Source: Planctomycetota bacterium
GTDB lineage: Bacteria > Planctomycetota > Phycisphaerae > Phycisphaerales > SM1A02
Direction of reading: 5' to 3'
Length of the DNA stretch: 36,973 nucleotides
Assembly (NCBI GenBank): GCA_026386795.1
Contig: JAPLMU010000059.1
Location: forward strand, 1 to 36,973
Every line of letters starts with the position of its first letter. Positions within the stretch are counted from its first letter, which is position 1. The position numbers and the translations under genes were made by a program. Positions 1-8,622 of the stretch are shown here, piece after piece. The notes beneath the pieces are model-generated. The model worked only from the letters and a program-made list of their open reading frames with translations, did not search any database and was not told the origin of the DNA.

Positions 1-141
1 GACCACATTGTTGGTGGATCTGATCTCGGTGCACTGCTCGGAAACTTTGGCGGATCTGGCTCTGGCGACATCAACCTTGATGGCGTCGTGAACGGATCTG
101 ACCTTGGTCTCTTGCTTGGTGCTTGGGGCCCTTGCCTGTGA
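1..141 (+). CDS. C-terminal end of a secreted protein with dockerin-like tail (partial)
   Basis: The reading frame is open from the first base and stops at TGA 139-141, leaving 46 residues. Two related segments are visible: GGSDLGALLGNFG and, about 20 residues later, GDINLDGVVNGSDLGLLLG followed by AWGPCL. The D-x-N-x-D-G spacing is that of a type I dockerin calcium-binding loop. Such tails are common at the C-termini of extracellular Planctomycete proteins, where they are thought to act in surface anchoring or protein contacts; the partner is unknown. The main body of the protein lies upstream of the window, so no enzymatic function can be given. The gene is followed 40 bases later by a strong hairpin terminator, so it ends its transcription unit. 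Confidence 0.8.
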   Translation, partial: DHIVGGSDLGALLGNFGGSGSGDINLDGVVNGSDLGLLLGAWGPCL

Positions 142-181
142 GTTTGACTGGAGCCGATGTATATCGGTTGTTCTGATTCGG

Positions 182-230
182 GGCGTCTGGTGGATGAGCA
201 TGTCTCTCCACCAGACGCCTCTGTCTTCTT
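182..230 (+). terminator. Rho-independent terminator
   Basis: A perfect 13-bp inverted repeat (GGCGTCTGGTGGA at 182-194, its complement at 207-219) encloses a 12-base loop. It is followed by the pyrimidine-rich tail TCTGTCTTCTT at 220-230. This fits an intrinsic terminator for the dockerin-tailed gene. It ends only 12 bases before the next start codon at 243. Confidence 0.8.
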
Positions 231-242
231 AATGGGGTGATC

Positions 243-1395
243 ATGGGCATGTACAACTTTCGACTCCACTGCGCAGCCGCATTAACGATGGCTATCGTTA
301 TGGTTGTTCCGGCATGTTCCGCTGACCGCTCGCGAGCCGGTACGGAACGAGGGCAGACTGATTCCACGAGTCATACCGACGCTCATGCGCCCGAAACTAT
401 GCCTCGGGCGGAGACGTCACCTTCGCGGAAGTCACTGCTTGTCACAGCCTTTGCAGTTGCATCGAGCATGCCGATTGATCCGCACGAGCGAGATCGTGCG
501 CGCGCGCAAGAAGCGGTTGCGCAAGCGTGTCTTGATTCTGGGTTGCTTGATCAGGCTGAGGAATGTGCTGACCAGATGGAGGGATGGCGACGCGGCAATG
601 TCATCGCATTGCTCGGACAGCGGTACGCCGCGCTCGGGCAGACAGAAGAGGCGCGAGAGTGTGCAACTCGTGCGCTGCTCGTCGATGTAGGCGATACCAC
701 TTGGGGCATGGATGTTGTTGCAACCGAAGTGGCAAGGATCTATGTGAAACTCGGCGACGAAGGCAAGGCCTTTGCGTTGGTGACGGAGGGGCAGTCAGCT
801 GAGCGGGGTCGGGTAGAGGCCGCTCGCACAGCCAAACTTTCGGAAGCACAGTTGGATGTGCAGGCGGATATGTTCGATAAGGCGATTGCCACCATGAACT
901 TTGATCTTGTTCGTGGCGGTATCGACGGATACTTTGCATGGCTTGAGCGCGTCATGGACGATGCTCCGCGCCGCGAACGTGCCCTGAAGGCTCTTCGTAG
1001 CGCGATCCCCGGATTGCCGTTCGACATCCAGGTGCGAAGTGGCGTGCAACTAGCGGACGCGCTCTGTGCTCACGGCTACAAAGAAGCGGCTGCCTTGGAG
1101 GTGGACCGTGCTTCGAAGCTCTTTCGAGCGACGGTGTTCCTTCCCGAAGACACCGCGCCGCTTGGTGTGGTGATCGCCAAGGCTCGATTCCGCATGGGTG
1201 ACGTGAACGCGGCGCGTGCGGAACTGCAGCGACTCCGTCTGGAGTACGAGGCTCGCGCGGAATCCCAATGCGCGTCCGCGTGCCGAAGACCTGTCTGCCA
1301 CCTGTGTTTCGATGGCAATGTCGGAATTTGTGCCATCCCCGGAGCTATTGCTCCGCATCGAACACATACGGGCCGGCCTGGCAGATCCATGGTGA
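243..1395 (+). CDS. TPR-like lipoprotein, apparently frameshifted near base 1260
   Basis: The protein opens with a lipoprotein signal (MYNFRLH, then a hydrophobic stretch ending V-V-P-A-C), so it is probably a membrane-anchored periplasmic lipoprotein. The rest is alpha-helical with TPR-like helices (for example AECADQMEGWRRGNVIALLG and LGDEGKAFALVTEGQ), suggesting a protein-interaction scaffold. Starts are possible at GTG 237, ATG 243 and ATG 249; 243 sits just behind GGGGTGA. In the starting frame, sense-looking sequence ends near 1258 (LRLEYEARA) and then turns into a Cys/Arg-rich stretch that reads without stop into the TonB receptor. One base forward, the frame gives a natural helical tail (NPNARPRAEDLSATC, ending AGLADPW) and stops at TGA 1393-1395, overlapping the receptor ATG at 1389. 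I infer a +1 shift at about 1255-1263, either an extra base or a real mutation. Substrate and partner are unknown. Confidence 0.6.
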
Positions 1396-4300
1396 ATCTG
1401 AGTAGGGCGAGTGTTTCTGCAATTGTCATGGCGTGCTCCATGTCTGGAGTAGCGGTGGCACAAGCGCCCGCAGGTGGTTCGATTCGCGGTGTCGTGTACG
1501 ACAAGGAGTTCAATGCTCCCATCAGCGGTGCCGCGGTCAGCATCCTTGGGCTGAAGGCGAGAGTGACTACCCGAGAAAACGGCTCGTACATTCTGCCGAA
1601 TGTTGCACCAGGTGCTTACACGCTTGTCATAACCAAAGACGGATATGTGCGCGAGGTGAAGACCAACGTCGCCGTGGCGTCCGGTCAACTTGTAGATGCA
1701 GATGTGACCATGGCCGGTGAGTTTGAGGACATGGAAGAGTTCGTCGTTCAGGACGTTGATCTTGGGAAGGATGTTCCTGAGAAACAGGCGTTGGTCGTTC
1801 CGCAGAACTTCGAGCCGTATGTCATTATTCCGCCGATTGAATTCAGCTTGCGTCTTGAAGCTCCGCAACTTCTTGACACTATCGGCGTAGAGATGATCAC
1901 GCGCTCCGGTGCGGGCGATGCCGCAGCGGCGTTGCTCTTGGTGCCCGGCGCAACGCTTCAGGACGGCAAGTATGCAGTGATCCGCGGATTGCCCGACCGC
2001 TATGTGGCAACGCTGTTGGATGGCATCCGTCTGCCAAGCGCAGATCCGAACAAGCGTGCAGTGAAACTTGATCAGTTTCCGAGCGCGGTTATCCAGGGCA
2101 TTCAGGTCAGCAAGAACTTCACTCCGGATCAGCAGGGAGAGGCATCGGGCGGCGCGGTCAATATCTCGCTCAAGGACTTTCCCGACGAGTTCTACTTTCG
2201 CGTGCAGACGCAAGTTGGGTTCAACTCACAGGTGAAGGATGGCCAGTTCCTGAACTACAAGGGCGGCGATCTTGGCTTCTGGGGGAGCAATGATGTGCTC
2301 TCGACCCACCCTGATCAGAATGGGGAGAGTTGGCCGAACAATCCAACCTCGACCGACGAAGGTGCGGCACCGCTTATCTATAAGTGGTCGACCGCTATCG
2401 GTAACTCATGGGAGGTAGACGATGGTGTCAAGGTCGGCGCCTTCGGTAACTTTTTCTACGACCAAGACGCATCGGCGTATGACAACGGTCAGTTGAACTC
2501 GTTGGAGCAGGCTGGCCCCGGTACGGCACTTGTTCCTGAGCAATACGGGGTTGGCGACAATTTCAAGACAGAGCTCTATGACGTGACGCAGGGGACGTCA
2601 TCCATCCAGTGGGGTGGTATGGGTTCGTTTGGAATCGAGACGGACGAGCACAAGCTTGGCGCGAAGTTTCTGTACACGCTGCTTTCTGAGAATCAATCGA
2701 TTCGTCTGATTGATACGCGTGGTAAGGATTACTACTTCCCTGGCTACAACCCTGATGACATCACTGGTGTTGGTCATGATCAGCCAGACGCTGCGCCGTA
2801 CAACCGTCTTGAGACGCTCGATTACAGCCAGTTGAGCACGCAGTCGGTGATTCTCAACGGTCAGCACAAGTTGAGTTTCCTTGACCCGACTCCTGATGAC
2901 AGCGACCGGTCTGGAGTATTTGACTTACTGGTTCCAACCGTGGACTGGCGCTTGGCGCTTAGTAAGGCCACGGAGGATCAGCCGGACCAGACACAGTTCG
3001 CTTCCTATTGGGTGCCAAACTTTCAACTCGCGCCAGGTGTTGTCATTCCCCAACAGTGGATTTCATATCCGCCCGCGCAAAATGCGTTCGTTGGCTGGGT
3101 GCAGCACATCAATTACAACAATGAGGAAGAAAGCAAGCAGGGCGCATTCAACGTGAAACTCCCGTTCACTCAGTGGAATGATCGAGAGGGATACATCAAG
3201 ACGGGATCATTCCTAGACATGGTTTCGCGTAACTATCGACAGGACACATTTAGTAACGGCGGCGACCAAAATAGCAATTATTCGAGCGCCTTCGATCAGC
3301 CGTGGAGTGCGGTATTCCCCAGTCAGGATCATCCGATCTATCAGTCAGAAACGGATATCTCCTACGACGGTGCGCAGGACATCTGGGCTGCATACGCGAT
3401 GATCGATATGCCGGTCACTGAGACCTTCAACATCATCACCGGCCTCCGTTACGAGGGAACGCACATGTCAACGACGGTGCTCCCGGACTCGAATGCATTG
3501 TGGATCGACACTGACACGCAGCAACTTCGCAGCTTCTCTGGAACAAACAACTGGGATGCGGACTTCACAACCAATCGCTATTTACCGATGGTTGGATGCA
3601 ACTGGATTCTGGAAGAGGGTTTGATCTTTCGTTCCGCATTTGCGCAGACACTAGCGCGCCCGAATTTCTATGAGTTGGTGCCGGTGCTCCAGTATGACTA
3701 CATCGGTGGTCCGATTTTCATCGGAAATCCAGCGTTGGTGATGAGTTCGCTGAACAACTACGACTTGCGGCTGGATTGGACCCCTTATGAAAACTGGCTG
3801 ATTTCTAGTTCGCTGTTTTACAAACAAATCTCTGACCCGATTCAGTACGTCAATCGATTTACTGAAGGGTTTGCGTACACCAGCGCGCTGAACTTCCCCG
3901 ATGGCACTTTGTTTGGAGCGGAGTTCGAGGCGCGTGTTACGTTAGAGCCGATGTTCGGTGAGAATTTCCGGGGCATTGCACTCGGATCGAACTTCACTTA
4001 CATGTCTTCCGAGGTAACGCTATCAAAGCAGGATTCCGACGCGCTCGCTGTGTACGGAGTGCACCAGACGACCCAGCCAATGACGGCAACGCCCGATTAC
4101 TTGATGAATCTCAATGCGACCTACGACTACGAACAGTGGGGAACGCAGTTGGGAATCTTCTACACCATGAAGGGTGACTCGCTGGTGAGCGGCGCTAATC
4201 CGCACACCAACTTGTTGACGCCAGCCATTTATCAAATTGGATACGGGACGCTAAATTTCACGGCTTCACAAGAAATCTTTGAGGGTCTGAAATTCTCTGT

Positions 4301-4433
4301 CAACGCACGTAACCTCACGAATCCAGATGTTCAGACTGAATATCGAACCACTGAGGGTATTCACGGATTGAACTCGACTTATACCGCCGGTATCTCCTTT
4401 TCATTTGCACTGACCTATCAGGTGAATTTCTAA
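1389..4433 (+). CDS. TonB-dependent outer-membrane receptor with CarboxypepD_reg-like domain
   Basis: This is a 1014-residue outer-membrane active transporter. In order it shows a Sec signal peptide (residues 1 to about 26, ending AVAQA), a carboxypeptidase-regulatory-like beta-sandwich (about 31-105; GVVYDKEFNAPISGAAVSI, then NGSYILPNVAPGAYTL), a plug domain (about 155-265; RSGAGDAAAALLLVPG, VIRGLPDRYVATLLDG, GEASGGAVNI) and a large beta-barrel ending in a terminal Phe after FALTYQVNF. The pre-plug segment EEFVVQDV could be the TonB box. The ATG at 1389 is preferred because it begins a clean signal peptide; the same frame stays open upstream to 237 only because of the neighbouring frameshift. 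Size and domain order match oligosaccharide or siderophore receptors of the SusC-like or TBDT type. No SusD gene is adjacent. The mannosidase block downstream suggests a glycan ligand, which is inference. Confidence 0.9.
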   Translation: MVNLSRASVSAIVMACSMSGVAVAQAPAGGSIRGVVYDKEFNAPISGAAVSILGLKARVTTRENGSYILPNVAPGAYTLVITKDGYVREVKTNVAVASGQLVDADVTMAGEFEDMEEFVVQDVDLGKDVPEKQALVVPQNFEPYVIIPPIEFSLRLEAPQLLDTIGVEMITRSGAGDAAAALLLVPGATLQDGKYAVIRGLPDRYVATLLDGIRLPSADPNKRAVKLDQFPSAVIQGIQVSKNFTPDQQGEASGGAVNISLKDFPDEFYFRVQTQVGFNSQVKDGQFLNYKGGDLGFWGSNDVLSTHPDQNGESWPNNPTSTDEGAAPLIYKWSTAIGNSWEVDDGVKVGAFGNFFYDQDASAYDNGQLNSLEQAGPGTALVPEQYGVGDNFKTELYDVTQGTSSIQWGGMGSFGIETDEHKLGAKFLYTLLSENQSIRLIDTRGKDYYFPGYNPDDITGVGHDQPDAAPYNRLETLDYSQLSTQSVILNGQHKLSFLDPTPDDSDRSGVFDLLVPTVDWRLALSKATEDQPDQTQFASYWVPNFQLAPGVVIPQQWISYPPAQNAFVGWVQHINYNNEEESKQGAFNVKLPFTQWNDREGYIKTGSFLDMVSRNYRQDTFSNGGDQNSNYSSAFDQPWSAVFPSQDHPIYQSETDISYDGAQDIWAAYAMIDMPVTETFNIITGLRYEGTHMSTTVLPDSNALWIDTDTQQLRSFSGTNNWDADFTTNRYLPMVGCNWILEEGLIFRSAFAQTLARPNFYELVPVLQYDYIGGPIFIGNPALVMSSLNNYDLRLDWTPYENWLISSSLFYKQISDPIQYVNRFTEGFAYTSALNFPDGTLFGAEFEARVTLEPMFGENFRGIALGSNFTYMSSEVTLSKQDSDALAVYGVHQTTQPMTATPDYLMNLNATYDYEQWGTQLGIFYTMKGDSLVSGANPHTNLLTPAIYQIGYGTLNFTASQEIFEGLKFSVNARNLTNPDVQTEYRTTEGIHGLNSTYTAGISFSFALTYQVNF

Positions 4434-4492
4434 GATCATTGCAGACCATCGCTGATCTCTCATCGACTCAATTACTTCATCGAATCACACAC

Positions 4493-5272
4493 ATGTCACC
4501 ACGCACTCTTGCTCTTATCGTCATGGTCGGTTTCGCTGCAGTCTTTACGGCGCCTGGTTGCAAAGTCATCAACAGCATGTCCGGTGACACGCCTGAACGG
4601 GCTGCCGATGCCCCTTCGGTAGCTGATGCGCCTGCCGCAACAAGTGCGGTGCCTGCGGCTGCTCCTGTAGTGACCGACCATGCAATGAAGCCGGAGCTCT
4701 TTGTGCAGGCAGTTGCCGCATCGGACCTTCTGCAGATCAACCTCGGAACGATGGCGATGGAGAAGGCGGATGCACAAACTGTGAAGGATTTCGGGCATCG
4801 CATGGTGACGAACCACACGGCTATCCAAGTGATCATCGGGAAGATTGCAGTTGCCCAGGAGATCAGTCTGCCCACGGAAATTGCAGCCGAGGATGCCCCG
4901 ATCGTTGCAACCTTGGAAGGTCTCACTGGCGATGCTTTCGACAAGGCGTATATGGCCTACATGGCTGAGCAGAACCCAAAGATTCTGGCTATGTATCGGT
5001 GGCAGTACGACAATTGCACGGACCCGACCGTCAAGCCGTTTGCCATGCAGACGATGCCGATCATCGGGACACATGCGCGCCTTGCTGAGGCGCTTAACGC
5101 AGAAGTGAACAAGGAAGCGATTCGCCTTGCGGCAGAGAAAAAAGCCGCGGAGCTGCAGGCAGCGGAAGATGCCAAGGCGGCCGCCGCGGCGGAAGCGGCA
5201 GCGGCCGCAGCGAAGAAGAAGCCAACGCAGAAGAAGCCGCCGGCACAGAAGAAGCCGGCTGGGGCTCCGTAA
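4493..5272 (+). CDS. DUF4142 lipoprotein with Ala/Lys/Pro-rich tail
   Basis: The ATG at 4493 is chosen because it starts a lipoprotein signal (MSPRTLALIVMVGFAAVF, then T-A-P-G-C); the frame is open to 4439 without a sensible N-terminus. The mature part has an Ala/Pro-rich linker followed by a DUF4142 domain at about residues 60-200 (FVQAVAASDLLQINLGTMAM, VKDFGHRMVTNH, AYMAYMAEQNPKILAMYR). The family has a ferritin-like four-helix fold and no firmly established function; it is common in periplasmic and stress-related proteins. The C-terminal 55 residues are low complexity: an EKKAAELQAAEDAKAAAA helix followed by repeated Q-K-K-P units, a histone-H1-like basic tail that could bind nucleic acid, peptidoglycan or acidic polymers. 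It lies 59 bases after the receptor, possibly in the same operon. Confidence 0.8.
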   Translation: MSPRTLALIVMVGFAAVFTAPGCKVINSMSGDTPERAADAPSVADAPAATSAVPAAAPVVTDHAMKPELFVQAVAASDLLQINLGTMAMEKADAQTVKDFGHRMVTNHTAIQVIIGKIAVAQEISLPTEIAAEDAPIVATLEGLTGDAFDKAYMAYMAEQNPKILAMYRWQYDNCTDPTVKPFAMQTMPIIGTHARLAEALNAEVNKEAIRLAAEKKAAELQAAEDAKAAAAAEAAAAAAKKKPTQKKPPAQKKPAGAP

Positions 5273-5374
5273 TGTGACTGGGATAGCGAGTGGGCTGCGG
5301 GACGACCGGAATCGCCGTGCTGCCGAAGTTTTGTGATTTGCAGGCGCGGGCACTGCTTGGCGGCACCGGTTCCG

Positions 5375-5380
5375 TAGACT
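5375..5380 (+). promoter_or_regulatory. Candidate -10 element (TAGACT) of a near-leaderless promoter
   Basis: TAGACT lies 7 bases before the GTG start of the alpha-mannosidase gene, and no Shine-Dalgarno sequence is present. The distance would put the transcription start at or very near the start codon. No convincing -35 box is visible. It is one of five similar TANNNT placements in this window. The rest of the 115-base gap (5273-5387) holds nothing I can recognise. Confidence 0.35.
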
Positions 5381-5387
5381 CCCCTGC

Positions 5388-8300
5388 GTGCTTCCAGACC
5401 TGCAATACGCCGCAATTCGTTTCGAAAACTTCGTTTCCGAGATCCTCCTTCCGGCTGCATTTCCGGAACGTGCGCCCCTCGATGTGGCGGTGTGGCAGAC
5501 GCCCGACCGCGTGACCCCGGATGTTGCGTTTGAGCAGGCGTATGCGCCAGTCGCACTCGGTTGGCGATGGGGCCCAGTGTGGAGCACGGCGTGGTTTCGC
5601 CTGCGCGGTTCGCTGCCAGCATCGATGGCGGGCAAGCGCGTTGCATTACGGTTCTCGTCCGGCACCGAGGCGCTCCTCTGGAAGGACGGCGTGCCGCACC
5701 AAGGGTTCGATCCATACCGCGATCTTGCTTTCCTGTGGGAGCGCGCGCCAGACGCGAGTGGCGCAGTTGTGCTCGACCTTCTGATTGAAGCGGCGTGCAA
5801 CCTGCCGCTCGGGATCAGCACTTTCTGGTGGGACCACGCGGAGCAACAGACGCGGTGGCGCGAGAAGCATCCCGGGCGGTTGGAAGCCGCGGAACTTGTA
5901 GTGGTTAACGAAGCGGTGTGGCGCTTTGCGCAGGGCTTCGATGCAGCGCGCAAGATTCTCCTTACGCTCCCCGAGAGCGACGCGCGCGCGCATGAACTTG
6001 ACCGCGGCTTACGCGCGCTGATGGCGCGCATTCCTGTACGCGGCGCTGCGATGGGTTCGCATGCGATGGCGATGCACGGGGCATGTTCTTCGCTCTTTCC
6101 GGAATTGGCAGCACTTCTCATGGGCCGCGGCGCGCAGACGCCAGTGGTCTGCGATGCGGTGGGCCACGCGCACATCGATACTGCGTGGCTGTGGCCGATT
6201 GCGGAGACAAAGCGCAAGTGCACGCGGACATTTGCAAATGTGCTTCGCTTGCAAGAACGATTCCCGCATTTCCACTTCCTTTGCAGCCAAGCGCAACAAT
6301 ATGCGTGGATCGAGGAACGGTCGCCGGAACTCTTCGCGGAGATCAGCGCGCGAGTGGCCGAGGGGCGCTGGGAAGCAGCCGGTGCCATGTGGATTGAGCC
6401 AGACTGCACATGTCCTTCCGGTGAAAGTTTCGTGCGCCAGATACTTCATGGATGCGCGTATTGGCAGTCGCGTTTCGGTGCCGCCGCGCCGCAGCGGTTC
6501 CTCTATCTGCCCGACACATTTGGGTTCCCGGCAAGCTTGCCGCAGATCATGGCGCAGGCGGGGCTCGACACCTTCATCACCAACAAGATGAGTTGGTGTG
6601 AGACGAACAAGTTCCCGAATGTCACCTTCCGTTGGCGCGGCCTCGATGGCACTGAGATTCTCACGCACCTGACACCTGGTCACAATTACAACAGCGCGAT
6701 CGAGCCGAAGGAGTTTCAGTACGGCGTGAAGAATTTGGTGGAACAGGACGGCGCGCGCATTCCCATGTATTTGCAGCCGTTTGGTTACGGCGACGGCGGC
6801 GGCGGACCAACCGCTGAGCAGATTGAGCGCGCCAATATTGGCGCACGCTGCGATGGACTGCCGCGCGTGGAGCAGAAGAGCGTGCATTCCTTCTGCGAGG
6901 GTTTGCATCAAGCGCAGCGTGCGCTGTGGCGCAAGGGCCAAGACATCAAGGTCTGGGACGGCGAGTTGTATTTGGAGCTGCACCGCGGCACGTACACCAG
7001 TCAAGCATGGATCAAGGAAGCGAACCGTCGCGCGGAAGGCATGTTGCGACTCGGCGAGGCGCTCGCATGTGCGCGCGCCGGTGTGATGGGCGATGCCGCA
7101 AGTGCTGAGGCAACGCGCGTGGCGCTTGATGGAACCTGGAAGACGGTGCTTCTGAACCAGTTTCACGACATTCTGCCGGGCAGCTCCATCAAGGAGGTCT
7201 ATGACGACGCGCGCGAGCAACTCGATAAAGTGCGTCGCGATGCGATGCGCGCGGTGCAGGGCGGGATGGCGTGGATGGCGGGAGCCGCTGGCAACGCGAG
7301 CGCACCGTCTAGCCCTGAGCAACTCGTTGTCTTCAATCCGGCATCCACGGCGCAAAGCGGGACGCTTGCCACCGAGGAGGGCGAGGTCCTTGCGATCCGC
7401 GTTCCGGCGTTTGGAATCCAAGTGATTGATCCGGCGCGTGCGCCGCAGCCCGACGCGCACGAGGCAGTGCATGTCGACGGTGATCGAACACTGCGAAACG
7501 GGCTTGTTTCCCTGACAATTGATGACGCCGGACGGATTGGCGAATTGCGCCGCGTCGGTGATGATCGCGTTGCGAACGGTTCGGACCACCACGGCGAGCA
7601 ATTGCCGATGAATCAATTGGTGATCTACGAAGATCGTCCGCGTCGCTGGGAAGCATGGGACACCGACCGCGACTACCAAGAGCAGGCCATGCGCGTGATC
7701 AGCGCTGCTGAGCGAATCACTGTTTCGAAGCGTTCGCCGTTGCTGGCGGAGATCACGGTGGAGCGTCCGCTTGGTCAGGCGAGCCGACTTGTGCAGCGCT
7801 ATCGGTTGCTTGCAGGCAGTCCGCGCGTCGACATCGTGACCGACATTGAGTGGCACGAAGAGCAGAAACTTCTGCGCGCGCTGTTCCCGTGCGCGGTGCG
7901 CACGCGGCGTGCGACATTCGGAATCCAATTTGGTCACATCGAACGCGCGACGCACGACAACACTTCATGGGAACGCGCGCAGTTTGAAGTTCCTGGGCAC
8001 AATTGGATGGACATGTCGGAGCCGGGCCTTGGGGTTGCGGTGCTCGATGATGGCAAGTTCGGGCGCAGTGCCAAGCATGGCGTGTTGGGTCTGAGTCTTC
8101 TGAAGGCACCGAATTTCCCGGATCCAACTGCGGACCGCGGGCATCATCGCTTCACCTATTCCGTGCTCGCGCACGCGGGCGACTGGCGCGCGGCAGGAGT
8201 TGATGCGCAGGCTGAGCAATTGAATAATCCGCTTGTAGGCGCAATGACGCGCGGTGCGAATGTGGCGGCAAGTGGGAGCACAGCCTTCAGCGCGACGGAT

Positions 8301-8621
8301 GGGCGTATTACGAACGGTTGGCAGGCCGTCGCTGTTGACACATCGGGGGCAGCACACATGGAGATTGTCGCTCTTAAACCTTCAGAACAAGCGGGCGGAA
8401 TTGCATTGCGAGTGGTTGAAGTGCGCGGTGGTTCAGGCATTGCTACCGTTCGCTGGGGATTCCCGGTCGGCGCCGTATGCGCGGCAGACCTCTTCGAGAA
8501 GCCCGTCGATATCGACGGATTTGCACACGATGCCACCACCGGACTGACACGATTCGCGGTGCGTCCATTTCAAATTGTCACACTGCGCGCCGATATCGCT
8601 GCGACCGGAGTGAGGGCCTGA
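5388..8621 (+). CDS. Alpha-mannosidase, glycoside hydrolase family 38
   Basis: This is a 1077-residue retaining alpha-mannosidase of the class II, cytosolic (MAN2C1-like) type. The catalytic domain shows GHAHIDTAWLW (H262 and D264, probable zinc ligands), LYLPDTFGFP (D376, probable nucleophile), LHRGTYTSQ and NQFHDILPGSS (H593, probable fourth zinc ligand). An N-terminal beta-rich domain (about 1-240) and a long C-terminal beta-sandwich part complete the usual GH38 architecture at normal length. No signal peptide is visible, so the enzyme is expected in the cytoplasm, where it would trim alpha-linked mannose from imported glycans. The GTG start at 5388 lacks a ribosome-binding site but follows a TANNNT element. 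It is joined to the symporter gene by a 1-base gap and forms a mannoside-use unit with the downstream beta-mannosidase. Residue roles are assigned by family analogy. Confidence 0.93.
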   Translation: MLPDLQYAAIRFENFVSEILLPAAFPERAPLDVAVWQTPDRVTPDVAFEQAYAPVALGWRWGPVWSTAWFRLRGSLPASMAGKRVALRFSSGTEALLWKDGVPHQGFDPYRDLAFLWERAPDASGAVVLDLLIEAACNLPLGISTFWWDHAEQQTRWREKHPGRLEAAELVVVNEAVWRFAQGFDAARKILLTLPESDARAHELDRGLRALMARIPVRGAAMGSHAMAMHGACSSLFPELAALLMGRGAQTPVVCDAVGHAHIDTAWLWPIAETKRKCTRTFANVLRLQERFPHFHFLCSQAQQYAWIEERSPELFAEISARVAEGRWEAAGAMWIEPDCTCPSGESFVRQILHGCAYWQSRFGAAAPQRFLYLPDTFGFPASLPQIMAQAGLDTFITNKMSWCETNKFPNVTFRWRGLDGTEILTHLTPGHNYNSAIEPKEFQYGVKNLVEQDGARIPMYLQPFGYGDGGGGPTAEQIERANIGARCDGLPRVEQKSVHSFCEGLHQAQRALWRKGQDIKVWDGELYLELHRGTYTSQAWIKEANRRAEGMLRLGEALACARAGVMGDAASAEATRVALDGTWKTVLLNQFHDILPGSSIKEVYDDAREQLDKVRRDAMRAVQGGMAWMAGAAGNASAPSSPEQLVVFNPASTAQSGTLATEEGEVLAIRVPAFGIQVIDPARAPQPDAHEAVHVDGDRTLRNGLVSLTIDDAGRIGELRRVGDDRVANGSDHHGEQLPMNQLVIYEDRPRRWEAWDTDRDYQEQAMRVISAAERITVSKRSPLLAEITVERPLGQASRLVQRYRLLAGSPRVDIVTDIEWHEEQKLLRALFPCAVRTRRATFGIQFGHIERATHDNTSWERAQFEVPGHNWMDMSEPGLGVAVLDDGKFGRSAKHGVLGLSLLKAPNFPDPTADRGHHRFTYSVLAHAGDWRAAGVDAQAEQLNNPLVGAMTRGANVAASGSTAFSATDGRITNGWQAVAVDTSGAAHMEIVALKPSEQAGGIALRVVEVRGGSGIATVRWGFPVGAVCAADLFEKPVDIDGFAHDATTGLTRFAVRPFQIVTLRADIAATGVRA

Positions 8622-8622
8622 T

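Noticed and set aside
144-172. Possible sigma-70 promoter starting with TTGACT at 144
   Set aside because: No acceptable -10 box occurs at 16-18 bases, and the terminator follows directly.
1050-2213. Minus-strand open frame opposite the lipoprotein/receptor junction
   Set aside because: The His/Arg-rich product has no recognisable features and lies opposite the receptor plug domain.
237-4433. One 1398-residue lipoprotein-TonB receptor fusion
   Set aside because: The middle contains a nonsense-like Cys/Arg stretch and a second complete signal peptide at 1389; the +1 frame supplies a proper end for the first protein.
4496-6409. Minus-strand open frame across the DUF4142 and GH38 genes
   Set aside because: It spans two well-supported plus-strand genes and their gap, and its product is Arg/Ser-rich without family features.
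6009-7955. Long minus-strand open frame opposite the alpha-mannosidase
   Set aside because: The plus strand carries GH38 motifs throughout; the antisense product has no domain and is an effect of high GC at codon third positions.
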